Shown here in pieces: positions 17,811 through 26,699 of a DNA stretch of 64,000 nt. The stretch comes from Deltaproteobacteria bacterium. Its GTDB lineage: Bacteria; Myxococcota_A; Polyangia; Polyangiales; Polyangiaceae. The number at the start of each line of letters is the position of its first letter. Within the stretch, counting starts at the first letter, position 1. The notes under the pieces are model-generated. The model saw only the letters and a program-made list of their open reading frames with translations. It had not been told where the DNA came from and ran no database searches. The translations under genes were made by a program, and so were the position numbers. The DNA lies in assembly GCA_016875405.1 (NCBI GenBank), contig VGRJ01000006.1:1-64000 (forward strand). The letters are read 5' to 3'.

Positions 17811-18818
17811 TCACCCCTCCGTGAGCGCCACCGCCGCCCCGCCACGCGCGAGCGAGCGCTGCCCCGCCTCGAGGACGCGCACCACGTCGCGGCCCGACGC
17901 GAGCCCGGAGCGAGGCGCCGCCGCCCCTCGCACGACCGCGACGAAGTGCGACAGCTCGGCCTGCAGCGGCTCGATGGGCTCGAGCCGCGGGATCGCGATG
18001 TCTCCCTGACGGAGCGCGACGAGCTCGGCGAAGCTCGCGAAGTCCGTCCGCGGGCCACCCTCGACGTCAAAGATGCGGACCTTGTCGCTCGGCTCCATGT
18101 CGTCGAAGGTCACCATGCGCTCCTCACCGACCACCGTGAGCTGGCGGCGTTTGTGCGGATCGAGCCACGAGACGTGGAGCGCGGCGAGCACCCCCTGCGG
18201 GAACGAGAGGTGCGCGAACACGACGTCCTCGATGCCCGGACGAACGTAGGCGGCCCCCCGCAACGCGACGGAGTCAGGCAGACCGCCGAGGAGGTCGAGC
18301 ATCATCGACAGATCGTGCGGGGCGAGGCTCCACCAGGCGTTCTCGGTGGCGCGGATCGTCCCGAGGTTGACGCGCGTCGCGTAGAGGTATCGTACGCGGC
18401 CCAGCGCGCCGCCGAGACAGAGCTCGCGAAGCTTCGCCATCGCGGGGTGGTACAGCATGAGGTGGCCGACGAGGACCGTGCGACCGGAGGACCGCGCCGC
18501 GTCCTCGATGCGTCGGCACTCGTCGACCGACATCGCGAGCGGCTTCTCGACGAGCACGTGCTTGCCCGCCATGAGCCCATCGACGGCGACCGCCGCGTGC
18601 GACGAAGGTGGCGTCGCGACGACGAGCCCCTCGACCGTCGGGTCGGCGAGCACGGCGGACGGCGCCTCGGCGACGGCGAGACCGAGCGCCGCCGCGCATG
18701 CGCGCGCCTCGCCGGAGGGGTCGACCACGCACGCGACGACGACTCCGGGCATCGCGGCGAGGGAGCGCGCGACCGTCCGGCCCCAGCGGCCGGCCCCAAA
18801 CACCGCGAGGCGCGTCAC
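17811..18818 (-). CDS. Gfo/Idh/MocA-family sugar-nucleotide dehydrogenase (WlbA/WbpB-like)
   Basis: A 335-residue NAD(P)-dependent oxidoreductase. The N-terminal Rossmann motif is FGAGRWGRTVARSL, and the EKPLAMS segment carries the conserved catalytic Lys of the family. The GTG start overlaps the stop of the upstream acetyltransferase gene (GTGA), which fixes the start. In the WlbA/WbpB family the enzyme oxidises C3 of UDP-N-acetylglucosaminuronic acid, giving the 3-keto sugar for transamination. The neighbouring aminotransferase and hexapeptide acetyltransferase complete that pathway, which is why I favour this substrate. The preceding UDP-GlcNAc 6-dehydrogenase is not in the window. Confidence 0.85.
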   Translation of the reverse strand: MTRLAVFGAGRWGRTVARSLAAMPGVVVACVVDPSGEARACAAALGLAVAEAPSAVLADPTVEGLVVATPPSSHAAVAVDGLMAGKHVLVEKPLAMSVDECRRIEDAARSSGRTVLVGHLMLYHPAMAKLRELCLGGALGRVRYLYATRVNLGTIRATENAWWSLAPHDLSMMLDLLGGLPDSVALRGAAYVRPGIEDVVFAHLSFPQGVLAALHVSWLDPHKRRQLTVVGEERMVTFDDMEPSDKVRIFDVEGGPRTDFASFAELVALRQGDIAIPRLEPIEPLQAELSHFVAVVRGAAAPRSGLASGRDVVRVLEAGQRSLARGGAAVALTEG

Positions 18819-19408
18819 GAGGGCACCTCCGCGAGGACACCGCCTCGCTCCTCGTACTGGGAGCCGCACTCGCCGCACGACGGAGACGCTCCGCTCGCGA
18901 GCCCATGGCCACATCGGCAGACCCAGCCGACGCGACGCGCCGGCACGCCGACGACTTGCTCAAAATCAAGCACGTCTCGAGTCACCACCGCGCCCGCCCC
19001 GACGAGCGCGTAGCGCCCGATCGTCGTGCCGCAGACGATGGTGGCATTCGCCCCGAGCGAGGCTCCCTTGCGGACGAGCGTCGAGACGAATGCGTGCCGC
19101 CGCGACACGAACGCGCGCGGCCGCGTGACGTTCGTGAACACCACCGACGGCCCGCAGAAGACGTCCTCCTCGAGCGTGACGCCGTCGTACACGCTCACGT
19201 TATTCTGCAACCGCGAGCGGTCGCCGACGCGGGCGGTGGGCGCGATGTAGCAGCCCTGCCCGACCACGCAGTCGGCGCCGATCGAGGCCCCACTCGCGAC
19301 GTGAACGAAGTGCCAGACGCGCGTGCGTGGGCCGATCGACGCGCCCGGATCGCACACCACGGAGGGGTGCACCGAGGCGGACGGATCGACCTCGCCGCCC
19401 GACGTCAC
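18815..19408 (-). CDS. Hexapeptide-repeat N-acetyltransferase with C-terminal zinc ribbon (WlbB/WbpD-like)
   Basis: A 197-residue left-handed beta-helix acyltransferase. Repeated hexapeptides run from about residue 8 to 155 (ASVHPSVVCDPGASIGPRTR and onward), with the NNVSVYDG and VVFTNV segments typical of WbpD/WlbB. The likely reaction is acetyl-CoA-dependent acetylation of the 3-amino group of UDP-2-acetamido-3-amino-glucuronic acid. The tail carries CRC and CGEC about 15 residues apart, a likely zinc ribbon that is an extra relative to the minimal enzyme. The GTG start overlaps the aminotransferase stop, and its own stop overlaps the dehydrogenase start, so the three genes are translationally coupled. 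Confidence 0.87.
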   Translation of the reverse strand: MTSGGEVDPSASVHPSVVCDPGASIGPRTRVWHFVHVASGASIGADCVVGQGCYIAPTARVGDRSRLQNNVSVYDGVTLEEDVFCGPSVVFTNVTRPRAFVSRRHAFVSTLVRKGASLGANATIVCGTTIGRYALVGAGAVVTRDVLDFEQVVGVPARRVGWVCRCGHGLASGASPSCGECGSQYEERGGVLAEVPS

Positions 19409-20550
19409 GGCGCAGCTCCGCGGTAGAATTCGCGAATCGCGGACACGACGCGCTCCTGGTCCGAAGGCTCGAGCCCGGGGGACATCGGCAAGCTCAGCGC
19501 GTCCCGACACACGGCCTCGGCGTTGGGACAGTCCCCCTCGCGCCCGCCGAGCGACGCGAAACACGGCTGCAGGTGCAGCGGTCGCGGGTAGTACACCCCG
19601 ACCCCGATGCCACGGAGGAACAGGTGCTCGCGCAGCGCGTCGCGTCGCACGCAGCGCACGACGAAGTGATGGACGACCTCGGTCCCGACCGTCGGAGCCT
19701 CCGGCACGCGAACGACGTCCTCGAGCCTCGCGGCGCAAAAGAGCTCGCGGTAACGACGGGCGCGCTCGCGCCGCATTGCGCCGAAACGTTCGAGGAATGA
19801 AAGCTTCGCAGCGAGTACCGCAGCCTGGAGCGCGTCGAGGCGGCTGTTCATGCCGACCTCGTCGTGGACGCCCGCGTACCCGCCGTGCGCCCGCAGCCGA
19901 CGAAGCCGCGGGGCGTCCTCGGCGCGGCGGCAGAGCACCATGCCGCCGTCGCCCCAGCCGCCGAGGTTCTTCGATGGGTGAAAGGAGAGGCAGCCAAAGT
20001 CTCCGAACGCGCCCGCGCGCACCCCGTCGAGCTCGGCGTCGATCGCCTGGGCGGCGTCCTCGATCACGGCGAGCCCGCGGGTCGTCGCGAGCTCAAGGAT
20101 CTCGGGCATCGGTGCGACTCGACCAAACAGGTGGACCGGGACGAAGGCGCGGACCTTCGCCGTGGTGACGCGCTCGAGCGACGCGGCGTCGACGTTGAAG
20201 CTCCCCTCCGCGACGTCCGCGAACCTGGGCGTCGCCCCGACCCGCACGATGGCTCCCGCCGTCGCAAAGTACGAGAGCGCGGTGGTGACGACCTCGTCCC
20301 CAGGGCCGACGCCCGCCGCGGTCAGCGCCAGCACGAGGGCGTCACTGCCGTTCGCGACCCCCACCGCCTCCGGGACACCGACGCGCTCGGCGATCGACCG
20401 CTCGAAGCGCGCGACCTCGTCGCCGAGGATGAACTCTTGGGCGTCCGCGACGCGCGCGACAGCCGCGCGCACCGCGTCACCGACGAGGGCGTCCTCGGCG
20501 GGCAGATCGACGAGCGGGATGGGACGCACGTCGCGACGCTGTGACAGCAC
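19405..20550 (-). CDS. DegT/DnrJ/EryC1-family sugar aminotransferase (WlbC/WbpE-like)
   Basis: A PLP-dependent aminotransferase of 381 residues. The internal aldimine Lys lies in SFHPSKNLGGWGDGG, the PLP-phosphate segment is ANGSDALVLAL, and the VIEDAAQA Asp contacts the pyridine nitrogen. All are diagnostic of the DegT family. It would aminate the 3-keto sugar made by the downstream dehydrogenase. It is the first gene of the three-gene cassette. The long GTG start is kept, but a second GTG 7 codons downstream, just before IPLVDL, gives the more usual N-terminus. It is divergent from the DUF962 gene across about 60 bases. Confidence 0.9.
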   Translation of the reverse strand: MLSQRRDVRPIPLVDLPAEDALVGDAVRAAVARVADAQEFILGDEVARFERSIAERVGVPEAVGVANGSDALVLALTAAGVGPGDEVVTTALSYFATAGAIVRVGATPRFADVAEGSFNVDAASLERVTTAKVRAFVPVHLFGRVAPMPEILELATTRGLAVIEDAAQAIDAELDGVRAGAFGDFGCLSFHPSKNLGGWGDGGMVLCRRAEDAPRLRRLRAHGGYAGVHDEVGMNSRLDALQAAVLAAKLSFLERFGAMRRERARRYRELFCAARLEDVVRVPEAPTVGTEVVHHFVVRCVRRDALREHLFLRGIGVGVYYPRPLHLQPCFASLGGREGDCPNAEAVCRDALSLPMSPGLEPSDQERVVSAIREFYRGAAP

Positions 20551-20612
20551 GCCGCCGCCGTAAAGGGGCCGCCGCTTTCCAGGGGCCGACGACGCTGCTA
20601 CACCTCTCGTCC

Positions 20613-21035
20613 ATGAACGACGAGTCGACCTTCCAGACGTTCGAGGAGTTCTGGCCCTTCTACGTACGCGAGCACTCGGATCCGATGAACCGACGGCTTC
20701 ACTTCGTCGGGACTTCGCTCGCGCTCGGCGCCGTCGCCTACGCCGCCCTCCGCCGCAAGCCGAAGGCGTTGCTCTTCGCGCCGCTCCTCGGCTACGGGTT
20801 CGCCTGGGTCGGTCACTTCCTCGTCGAGAAGAACCGCCCGGCCACCTTCAAGCACCCGCTCTGGTCGCTGCGCGGAGATTTCGTCATGTGGACGAAAATG
20901 CTCGCGGGCACGATGGACGAGGAGGTCCGCCGTGTCATGGAGGCCGAGATGCAGGCCGCCTCGAACGACGAGCACGATGACGCTCCTCCGGCGACGGAGT
21001 CCGCCCCGGGCGGCTCGTCCGAGCGACTCAACTGA
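20613..21035 (+). CDS. DUF962/Mpo1-like membrane protein
   Basis: A 140-residue protein with the DUF962 pattern: FWPFYVREHSDPMNRRLHF at the start, two hydrophobic segments, then FAWVGHFLVEKNRPATFKHP. The conserved His residues and the HF-x-x-E-x-N-R-P-A-T motif are those of yeast Mpo1, an Fe2+-dependent dioxygenase acting on 2-hydroxy fatty acids in phytosphingosine breakdown. Whether bacterial members share that reaction is uncertain. The ATG chosen excludes an Arg-rich upstream extension. It precedes a moxR-family gene by 29 bases on the same strand. The C-terminal tail is acidic and low in complexity. Confidence 0.88.
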   Translation: MNDESTFQTFEEFWPFYVREHSDPMNRRLHFVGTSLALGAVAYAALRRKPKALLFAPLLGYGFAWVGHFLVEKNRPATFKHPLWSLRGDFVMWTKMLAGTMDEEVRRVMEAEMQAASNDEHDDAPPATESAPGGSSERLN

Positions 21036-21064
21036 CCTCCGCCTCGCTTGACCACGAGGACCGC

Positions 21065-22051
21065 ATGACCGCGATCACTCAAGATGCCGAGCGCCTCGAG
21101 CACGCGGCGAACGCCGCCTCCCGACTCCGCGAGGCCATCGGCGCCGTCGTCGTCGGGCAAGAGTCGGTCGTCGACGCGATGCTGGTGACGCTCGCGACGC
21201 GCGGACACGCCTTGCTCGTCGGTGTCCCCGGACTCGCCAAGACCTTGCTCGTGTCGTCGCTCGCGAAGGCACTCGATCTGAGCTTCGGTCGGGTGCAGTT
21301 CACGCCCGACCTCTTGCCCGCCGACATCACCGGGACCGATGTGCTGCAGGAGCGCGACGGGCATCGTCAACTGCAGTTCCTCCCCGGCCCGATCTTCCAC
21401 AACCTCGTGCTCGCCGACGAGATCAACCGCACGCCGCCGAAGACCCAGGCCGCACTGCTCCAGGCGATGCAGGAGCGTGAGGTGACGGTCGGGCCGACGA
21501 CGCACCCGCTGCCGCGGCCCTTCCAGGTGTTCGCGACGCGCAATCCGGTGGAGCAGGAAGGCACCTATCCGCTGCCGGAGGCGCAGCGCGATCGCTTCCT
21601 CCTCGAGATCCAGGTCGACTACCCGTCCGCCGCCGAGGAGCGCGAGGTCGCGCTCCGAACGACCTCGAGCATCGCGCCGGTCGTCACGCCGGTCGTCACC
21701 CGCGACGAGCTGGAGGCGATGACCACGCTCGTGCCGCGGATCCCCGTCACCGACGAAGCGGTCGACCTCGCCGTGAAGCTGGTGCGCGCGACCCGCCCTG
21801 GCGAGCTCGACGCGCTCTCCGACGTCCGTGAGTACGTCCGCTTCGGCGCAGGTCCGCGAGGCAGTCAGGCGCTGGTCCTCGCGGCGAAGGCTCGCGCGGC
21901 GCTGCGGGGCGAGGCGGCCGCGGACGTCGAGGATGTCCGCGCGCTGATCGTGCCGACGTTGCGCCATCGGCTCGTCCTCTCGTACCGCGCGGACGCCGAC
22001 GGGCTGGACGCGACCGAGCTGCTCGAGCGCATCCGCCGTCACGTGACGTGA
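21065..22051 (+). CDS. MoxR-family AAA+ ATPase
   Basis: A 328-residue AAA+ ATPase. Walker A is GVPGLAKT, Walker B is LVLADEINR followed by PPKTQAALLQAMQE, and sensor 1 is ATRNPVEQEGTYPLPEAQ, the hallmark of MoxR proteins. Members act as chaperones that help maturation of metalloenzymes or envelope complexes, usually with VWA-domain partners encoded nearby. No VWA gene is adjacent here, so the partner is unknown. The stop overlaps the GTG start of the next gene, a DEAH helicase (GTGA), so the two are co-translated. Confidence 0.93.
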   Translation: MTAITQDAERLEHAANAASRLREAIGAVVVGQESVVDAMLVTLATRGHALLVGVPGLAKTLLVSSLAKALDLSFGRVQFTPDLLPADITGTDVLQERDGHRQLQFLPGPIFHNLVLADEINRTPPKTQAALLQAMQEREVTVGPTTHPLPRPFQVFATRNPVEQEGTYPLPEAQRDRFLLEIQVDYPSAAEEREVALRTTSSIAPVVTPVVTRDELEAMTTLVPRIPVTDEAVDLAVKLVRATRPGELDALSDVREYVRFGAGPRGSQALVLAAKARAALRGEAAADVEDVRALIVPTLRHRLVLSYRADADGLDATELLERIRRHVT

Positions 22052-24534
22052 GCGCCCGCAGCCCGCTCCCCATCGACGCGCTGTTGCCGCGCCTGGTCGC
22101 GTCGGTCGAGGCTCGCGGCGCAGTCGTCCTCGAGGCAGCCCCGGGCGCAGGCAAGACCACCCGAGTCCCCGCGGCGCTGCTGGAGGCGCGCGCAATCCGC
22201 GGGAAAATCCTGGTTCTCGAGCCGCGACGCATCGCAGCGCGAGCGGCCGCCGCGCGCGTCGCGCACGAGCTCGGCGAAGCGGTCGGCGGCCTTGTCGGAT
22301 ATCAAGTCAGGCTCGACTCGAGGCTCTCCGAGCGAACCCGCATCGTCTTCATGACGGAGGGGGTCCTCACGCGGCAGTTGATGCGCGATCCGACGCTCTC
22401 CGGGGTAGGCGCGGTGATCCTGGACGAGGTCCACGAGCGCCACATCCACACCGACATCGCGCTCGCGCTCGTGACGCACCTTCGCCGCACTCGCCGGCCG
22501 GATCTTCGGCTCGTCGTGATGTCGGCGACGCTCGACGCGGCGCCGGTCGCAGCGCTGCTCGATGCCGACTCGCTCGTGTGCGACGTGCCCGCGCACCCGG
22601 TCACCTTCGAATACGCGCCGAGCCGCGAGCCCCTCGAGACGCAGGTCGCGATCGCCGTCCGCAAGGCCTTGCGCGAGCGCCCCGATGGTCACGTCCTCGT
22701 GTTCCTGCCGGGCGCCGGCGAGATCCAGCGGACCATCGAGCGCTGCGGAGCGCTCGCGCGAGACGAGGGGGTGAACGTCCTCCCGCTCCACGGCTCGCTC
22801 GGCCCCGACGAGCAGGACGCGGCGCTCTCGCCATCCGAGAGGCGCAAGGTGATCGTGGCGACGAACGTCGCCGAGAGCTCGCTCACCATCGACGGTGTCC
22901 GCACGGTGATCGACTCGGGCCTCGCCAAGGTCGCACAGCTCGCCCCCGGCACCACCGTCGAGAGCCTGAAGATCGAGCGCATCAGCCGAGCCTCCGCCAT
23001 TCAGCGGGCAGGGCGCGCGGGCAGGACGGCACCGGGGCACGCGGTTCGCCTCTACACGGAGTTCGACTTTCAGACGCGCCCCGAGTTCGACGTCCCTGAG
23101 ATTCTGCGCTCGGATCTGTCCGACGTGGTCTTGACGGTGCTCGTCGCCGGCGCGTCCGCGGGCGCGCTGCCGTGGCTCTCGCCGCTGCCGCCCGATGCGC
23201 TGGCCGCCGCCGAAGCGCTGCTCGGTCGGCTCGGCGCCGTCGCGAACGGGGCGCTGACGGAGCTCGGACGCCGCATGGCGGCGATGCCCGTCCATCCGCG
23301 CATCGCGAGGGTGGTCCTCGAAGCCGAGCGCCTCGGCTACGGCGAGAGCGGTGCCGCGATAGGGGCGCTGCTCGTCGAAGAGATCGCGAGCGAACGAGGC
23401 CAAAATTTCTGGGCAGAGCTTCAGCGCTTCGAGGCCTTCCTCGTTGAGCGGGGCCGCGGCCGTCGCGAGCCAGGCGAGGGTCACCGTCGTGGCTCTCTCG
23501 GCGCAGCGGCGCGCGCCTACACCGAGCTCGTGCGGCACGTCGATCCGCGCTCCCTCGACCGCCCTTCGCACCCTGAGGACCACGCGCTTGCGCTGTCGCT
23601 CCTCGCGGGCTACCCGGACCGCGTCGGGCGGCGGAGCGGCAAGCCGACGACCGGGACCGCAAGCGACCGCGGCCTCGCCGTGACGCTCTACGATGGCTCG
23701 TCGGCGGTGCTCCGCGATCCGTCAGCCGTCGGGGGCGACGGCTGCACCCTCATCGTCTCGGGCCGCGACTCTGGGGCGCAAGGACACGTACAGGTGAACC
23801 TCGCGGTGCCGCTCCGCGCGGACTGGATCCTCGAGGCGCAGGGCGACCACGTCGAGGCGGAGTCCGAGGTCGAGCTCAACCGGGCGACGACGCGCATCGA
23901 GTCGATCGATCGCCTTCGCTACGGGCGTATCGTCCTCGACGAGTCGCGGAGTTCGGCGGCGGGGACGCCCGCGGGGACTCGCCTGCTCGTCGATGAGTTC
24001 TTCGCGCGCGGCCTCGACAAGGTCGGCTCGCTCGAGGCGCTCCATCCGCGGGCAAGACGGGCCGAGGCCTCGGGGTTCACGTCGATCGAGCCCGCGTTGC
24101 GCGCGACGCTCGCGACGGCGGCCGAGTCCGTTGCGAGCCTCGACGAGCTCGCGGCCCTCGATCTCGCGTCACTGTTCTTCGCCGATCATCCCGACGTCGC
24201 GCGCGAGCTCGCACGCGTTGCCCCGAGCGCGGTTCGTCTCCCGACCGGGCGCGACCTGGCCATCGCATACCCACCCGATGCGCCTCCCTTCGTCGAGAGC
24301 TACCTGCAAGACTTCTTCGGGATGAGCGCGTCGCCCCGCGTCGGCGACATCGCGGTCGTGATTCACCTCTGGGCGCCGAACCGTCGGCCCGTCCAGGTCA
24401 CGTCCGATCTCGCGAGCTTCTGGCGGACGACCTACCCCGAGCTGCGCCGCTCGCTGATGCGCCGTTACCCGAAGCACTACTGGCCGGAGGATCCGACCGA
24501 CGCCAAGGCGACGCGCTTCGCGCGCCATGCGTGA
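22048..24534 (+). CDS. hrpB: ATP-dependent RNA helicase HrpB
   Basis: An 828-residue DEAH-box helicase. Visible motifs are Walker A (APGAGKTT), DEVHERH (DEAH-type motif II), MSATLD (motif III) and QRAGRAGR (motif VI). The HA2-like region and HrpB-specific C-terminus (FARGLDKVGSLEALHP region, and near the end PVQVTSDLASFW with MRRYPKHYWPEDP) fit the HrpB family and length. HrpB is an RNA-dependent ATPase of poorly known role in mRNA or rRNA metabolism. The GTG start is fixed by the 4-base overlap with the moxR-family gene. There is a long gap to the next convergent gene. Confidence 0.93.
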   Translation: MSARSPLPIDALLPRLVASVEARGAVVLEAAPGAGKTTRVPAALLEARAIRGKILVLEPRRIAARAAAARVAHELGEAVGGLVGYQVRLDSRLSERTRIVFMTEGVLTRQLMRDPTLSGVGAVILDEVHERHIHTDIALALVTHLRRTRRPDLRLVVMSATLDAAPVAALLDADSLVCDVPAHPVTFEYAPSREPLETQVAIAVRKALRERPDGHVLVFLPGAGEIQRTIERCGALARDEGVNVLPLHGSLGPDEQDAALSPSERRKVIVATNVAESSLTIDGVRTVIDSGLAKVAQLAPGTTVESLKIERISRASAIQRAGRAGRTAPGHAVRLYTEFDFQTRPEFDVPEILRSDLSDVVLTVLVAGASAGALPWLSPLPPDALAAAEALLGRLGAVANGALTELGRRMAAMPVHPRIARVVLEAERLGYGESGAAIGALLVEEIASERGQNFWAELQRFEAFLVERGRGRREPGEGHRRGSLGAAARAYTELVRHVDPRSLDRPSHPEDHALALSLLAGYPDRVGRRSGKPTTGTASDRGLAVTLYDGSSAVLRDPSAVGGDGCTLIVSGRDSGAQGHVQVNLAVPLRADWILEAQGDHVEAESEVELNRATTRIESIDRLRYGRIVLDESRSSAAGTPAGTRLLVDEFFARGLDKVGSLEALHPRARRAEASGFTSIEPALRATLATAAESVASLDELAALDLASLFFADHPDVARELARVAPSAVRLPTGRDLAIAYPPDAPPFVESYLQDFFGMSASPRVGDIAVVIHLWAPNRRPVQVTSDLASFWRTTYPELRRSLMRRYPKHYWPEDPTDAKATRFARHA

Positions 24535-24610
24535 GGTACGTGGCGGGCGGGACCATGGGGCGCGGACGGAGCGCCGCGCTACGGCACGACGAGTGCACCC
24601 GTCCTGACGC

Positions 24611-24817
24611 ATGGCCGAACCATCTCGCGCAGGCTCCGCCCCAAGCACCTCGTCCTCCCGCTCGAACACGAGCCTGGTCAACGCCGTCCTCGGCTTGTGG
24701 CTTGCGTGCTCGGCGCTCCTCTGGTCTCACCCGCCGCCGCAGCGCGCCAACGCGCTGAGCACCGGCGCCGTGCTCGTGGCCCCTCACCGCGCGGCCCCAC
24801 CGCCGCCGCGCGCTGAG
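24611..24817 (+). pseudogene. Probable truncated SPW-repeat membrane protein remnant
   Basis: The 315-base gap between hrpB and cstA holds a frame starting at an ATG. Its residues 19-55 (segment SLVNAVLGLWLACSALLWSH, then NALSTGAVLVA) resemble one SPW-repeat unit, a two-helix membrane motif. After that the frame runs into Pro/Arg-rich sequence with no second helix and would continue into the antisense of cstA, through a perfect hairpin. This looks like a decayed 3'-truncated gene. The match is from memory of the family consensus, so confidence is low; chance similarity remains possible. Confidence 0.35.
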
Positions 24818-24838
24818 CCTCGCGGAAGCTCCGCGAGG
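24818..24838. terminator. Perfect 9-bp hairpin downstream of cstA
   Basis: cctcgcgga at 24818-24826 pairs perfectly with tccgcgagg at 24830-24838 around a 3-base loop, 12 bases beyond the cstA stop. Placement between converging frames fits a transcription terminator; a U-tract is lacking on both strands. Confidence 0.55.
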
Positions 24839-24849
24839 GAGGGCTCGCC

Positions 24850-26634
24850 TCATCCCCGCCACGCCGCGAGCCACCGCCGTCCCGCCGCCGCGACGATGAC
24901 GAGCATCGCCGTCATCGCGAGCGCGCAGAGTCCGGAGAGCAGCCAGCCTTGGAAGACGAGCTCGGGCTTGCCGCCGCGGATCAGCCTCGGCACAAAATTG
25001 CTGGTGATCAACTGATAGCCCGCCCACTGCGTGGCCGTACCCACGAACGCGAGTGGTACGAGCGTGACCCACGCATACCGCCCTCGCCCCGCGTTGACGA
25101 TCATCGTGGTCGCGGCGGCGAGCGCGATGCACGCGAGCAACTGGTTCGAAATCCCGAGCATCGGCCAGATCGTCGCGATCGAGCCGCTCCACACGAAGTA
25201 GCCCCAGCTCACGCAGACGAGCGAGGTGGCGAGCACGGTGCCCGGCATCCAGTCGGTCTGAGCGAACTTGGGATGAAGCCGACCGCCGAACTCCTGCACG
25301 AGGAAGCGCGCCACGCGCGTGCCAGTGTCCACCGTCGTCAGGATGAACAGCGCCTCGAACATGATCGCGAAGTGGTACCAGTACGACATCAGGTGCCGAA
25401 ATCCAGGCAGACTCGAGAACACCTGGCTGATGCCGACCGCGAGCGAGACCGCGCCGCCGGGCCTCCCGTCGAGCCGCTCACCGATTTGCTCCGCGAGCTC
25501 GGGCAAGTGCTCGGTCGACATTCCGAGCAGCGCAAACTTGTCGGGCGGGGTGTTGATCGCGAAGTAATCGCCCTGCGACAGCGACGCGGCGGCGATGAGC
25601 GCCACCACGCCGACGATCGCCTCGCCGAGCATCGCCCCGTAGCCGATCGGGCGCGCGTGCGACTCCTTCTCGATCATCTTCGGCGTGGTGCCGCTCGCGA
25701 CGAGCCCGTGGAATCCGCTGATCGCGCCACAGGCGATCGTGATGAACACGAAGGGGAAGAGCTTTCCGGGGACGATCGGACCACCGTTGGTGAACTGCGA
25801 TACGGCCGGCATCTCGAGCCGTGGGTTCACGATCACGATCCCGAGGATGAGGAGCACGATCGTCCCGAGCTTCATGTAGGACGAGAGGTAATCTCGCGGA
25901 CACAGCAGCATCCACACCGGGAGCACGCTCGCGACGAAGCCGTAGCCCGCGAGGCACAGGGTCAGCGTGTGCTCGGAGAGGAGGAACGACGACGCGAACG
26001 GCGACGAGGCGATGGTCTTTCCGTAACCGACCGAAAAGAGCAGCAACACCACGCCGATCGCCGAGGCCTCGCGGATCCTGCCTGGGCGGATGCGGTGCAT
26101 GTAGAGCCCCATGAAGAGCGCGATGGGCACGGTCATCCCGATCGTAAAGGTCCCCCACGGGCTCTCCGCGAGCGCCGTGACGACCACCTTCGCCATCGCC
26201 GCGATCGCGATGACGACGATGAACAGCACCGCGAAGCCCGCGACGAGGCCCGCGCTCGGACCGATCTCGGCGCGGACGATCTCGGCGAGGCTCTTCCCGT
26301 CGCGCCGCACCGACGCGCTCAGGATCACGAAGTCGTGAACGGCGCCGCCGAGCACCACGCCGATGAGGATCCACAGGTAGCCCGGGAGGAAGCCGAACTG
26401 CGCGGCGAGGACCGGACCGACGAGCGGCCCAGCGCCCGTGATCGCGGCGAAGTGGTGCCCGAAGAGGACCCACTTGTTCGTCGGCACATAGTTATGTCCG
26501 TCCTCGAATCGATACGCCGGCGTTACGCGCGTGTCGTCGAGGACCAGCACCTTCGTCGCGATGAAGGCGCTGTAGTAGCGGTACGCGATGGCGACGACCA
26601 TCACCGCACCGAGCATGAGGGGGAGAGCTCGCAC
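24850..26634 (-). CDS. cstA: Carbon starvation protein CstA, peptide/pyruvate transporter
   Basis: A multi-spanning inner-membrane protein of about 594 residues with the CstA signature near the N-terminus: [20 protein letters not shown], then [20 protein letters not shown] and [18 protein letters not shown]. CstA proteins import pyruvate or peptides under nutrient limitation. At least 14 hydrophobic segments are visible. The true start is unclear: TTG at 26670, GTG at 26634 or ATG at 26616 are all in frame. GTG is chosen because it retains the whole first membrane helix. No two-component sensor that often regulates cstA is adjacent. Confidence 0.93.
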   Translation of the reverse strand: MRALPLMLGAVMVVAIAYRYYSAFIATKVLVLDDTRVTPAYRFEDGHNYVPTNKWVLFGHHFAAITGAGPLVGPVLAAQFGFLPGYLWILIGVVLGGAVHDFVILSASVRRDGKSLAEIVRAEIGPSAGLVAGFAVLFIVVIAIAAMAKVVVTALAESPWGTFTIGMTVPIALFMGLYMHRIRPGRIREASAIGVVLLLFSVGYGKTIASSPFASSFLLSEHTLTLCLAGYGFVASVLPVWMLLCPRDYLSSYMKLGTIVLLILGIVIVNPRLEMPAVSQFTNGGPIVPGKLFPFVFITIACGAISGFHGLVASGTTPKMIEKESHARPIGYGAMLGEAIVGVVALIAAASLSQGDYFAINTPPDKFALLGMSTEHLPELAEQIGERLDGRPGGAVSLAVGISQVFSSLPGFRHLMSYWYHFAIMFEALFILTTVDTGTRVARFLVQEFGGRLHPKFAQTDWMPGTVLATSLVCVSWGYFVWSGSIATIWPMLGISNQLLACIALAAATTMIVNAGRGRYAWVTLVPLAFVGTATQWAGYQLITSNFVPRLIRGGKPELVFQGWLLSGLCALAMTAMLVIVAAAGRRWLAAWRG

Positions 26635-26699
26635 CTCCCGACGGTTACAGGAGCGGCCCGCCCCCTTCAACCGAGCATCGCGCTACCGAAGGGCGCTCG

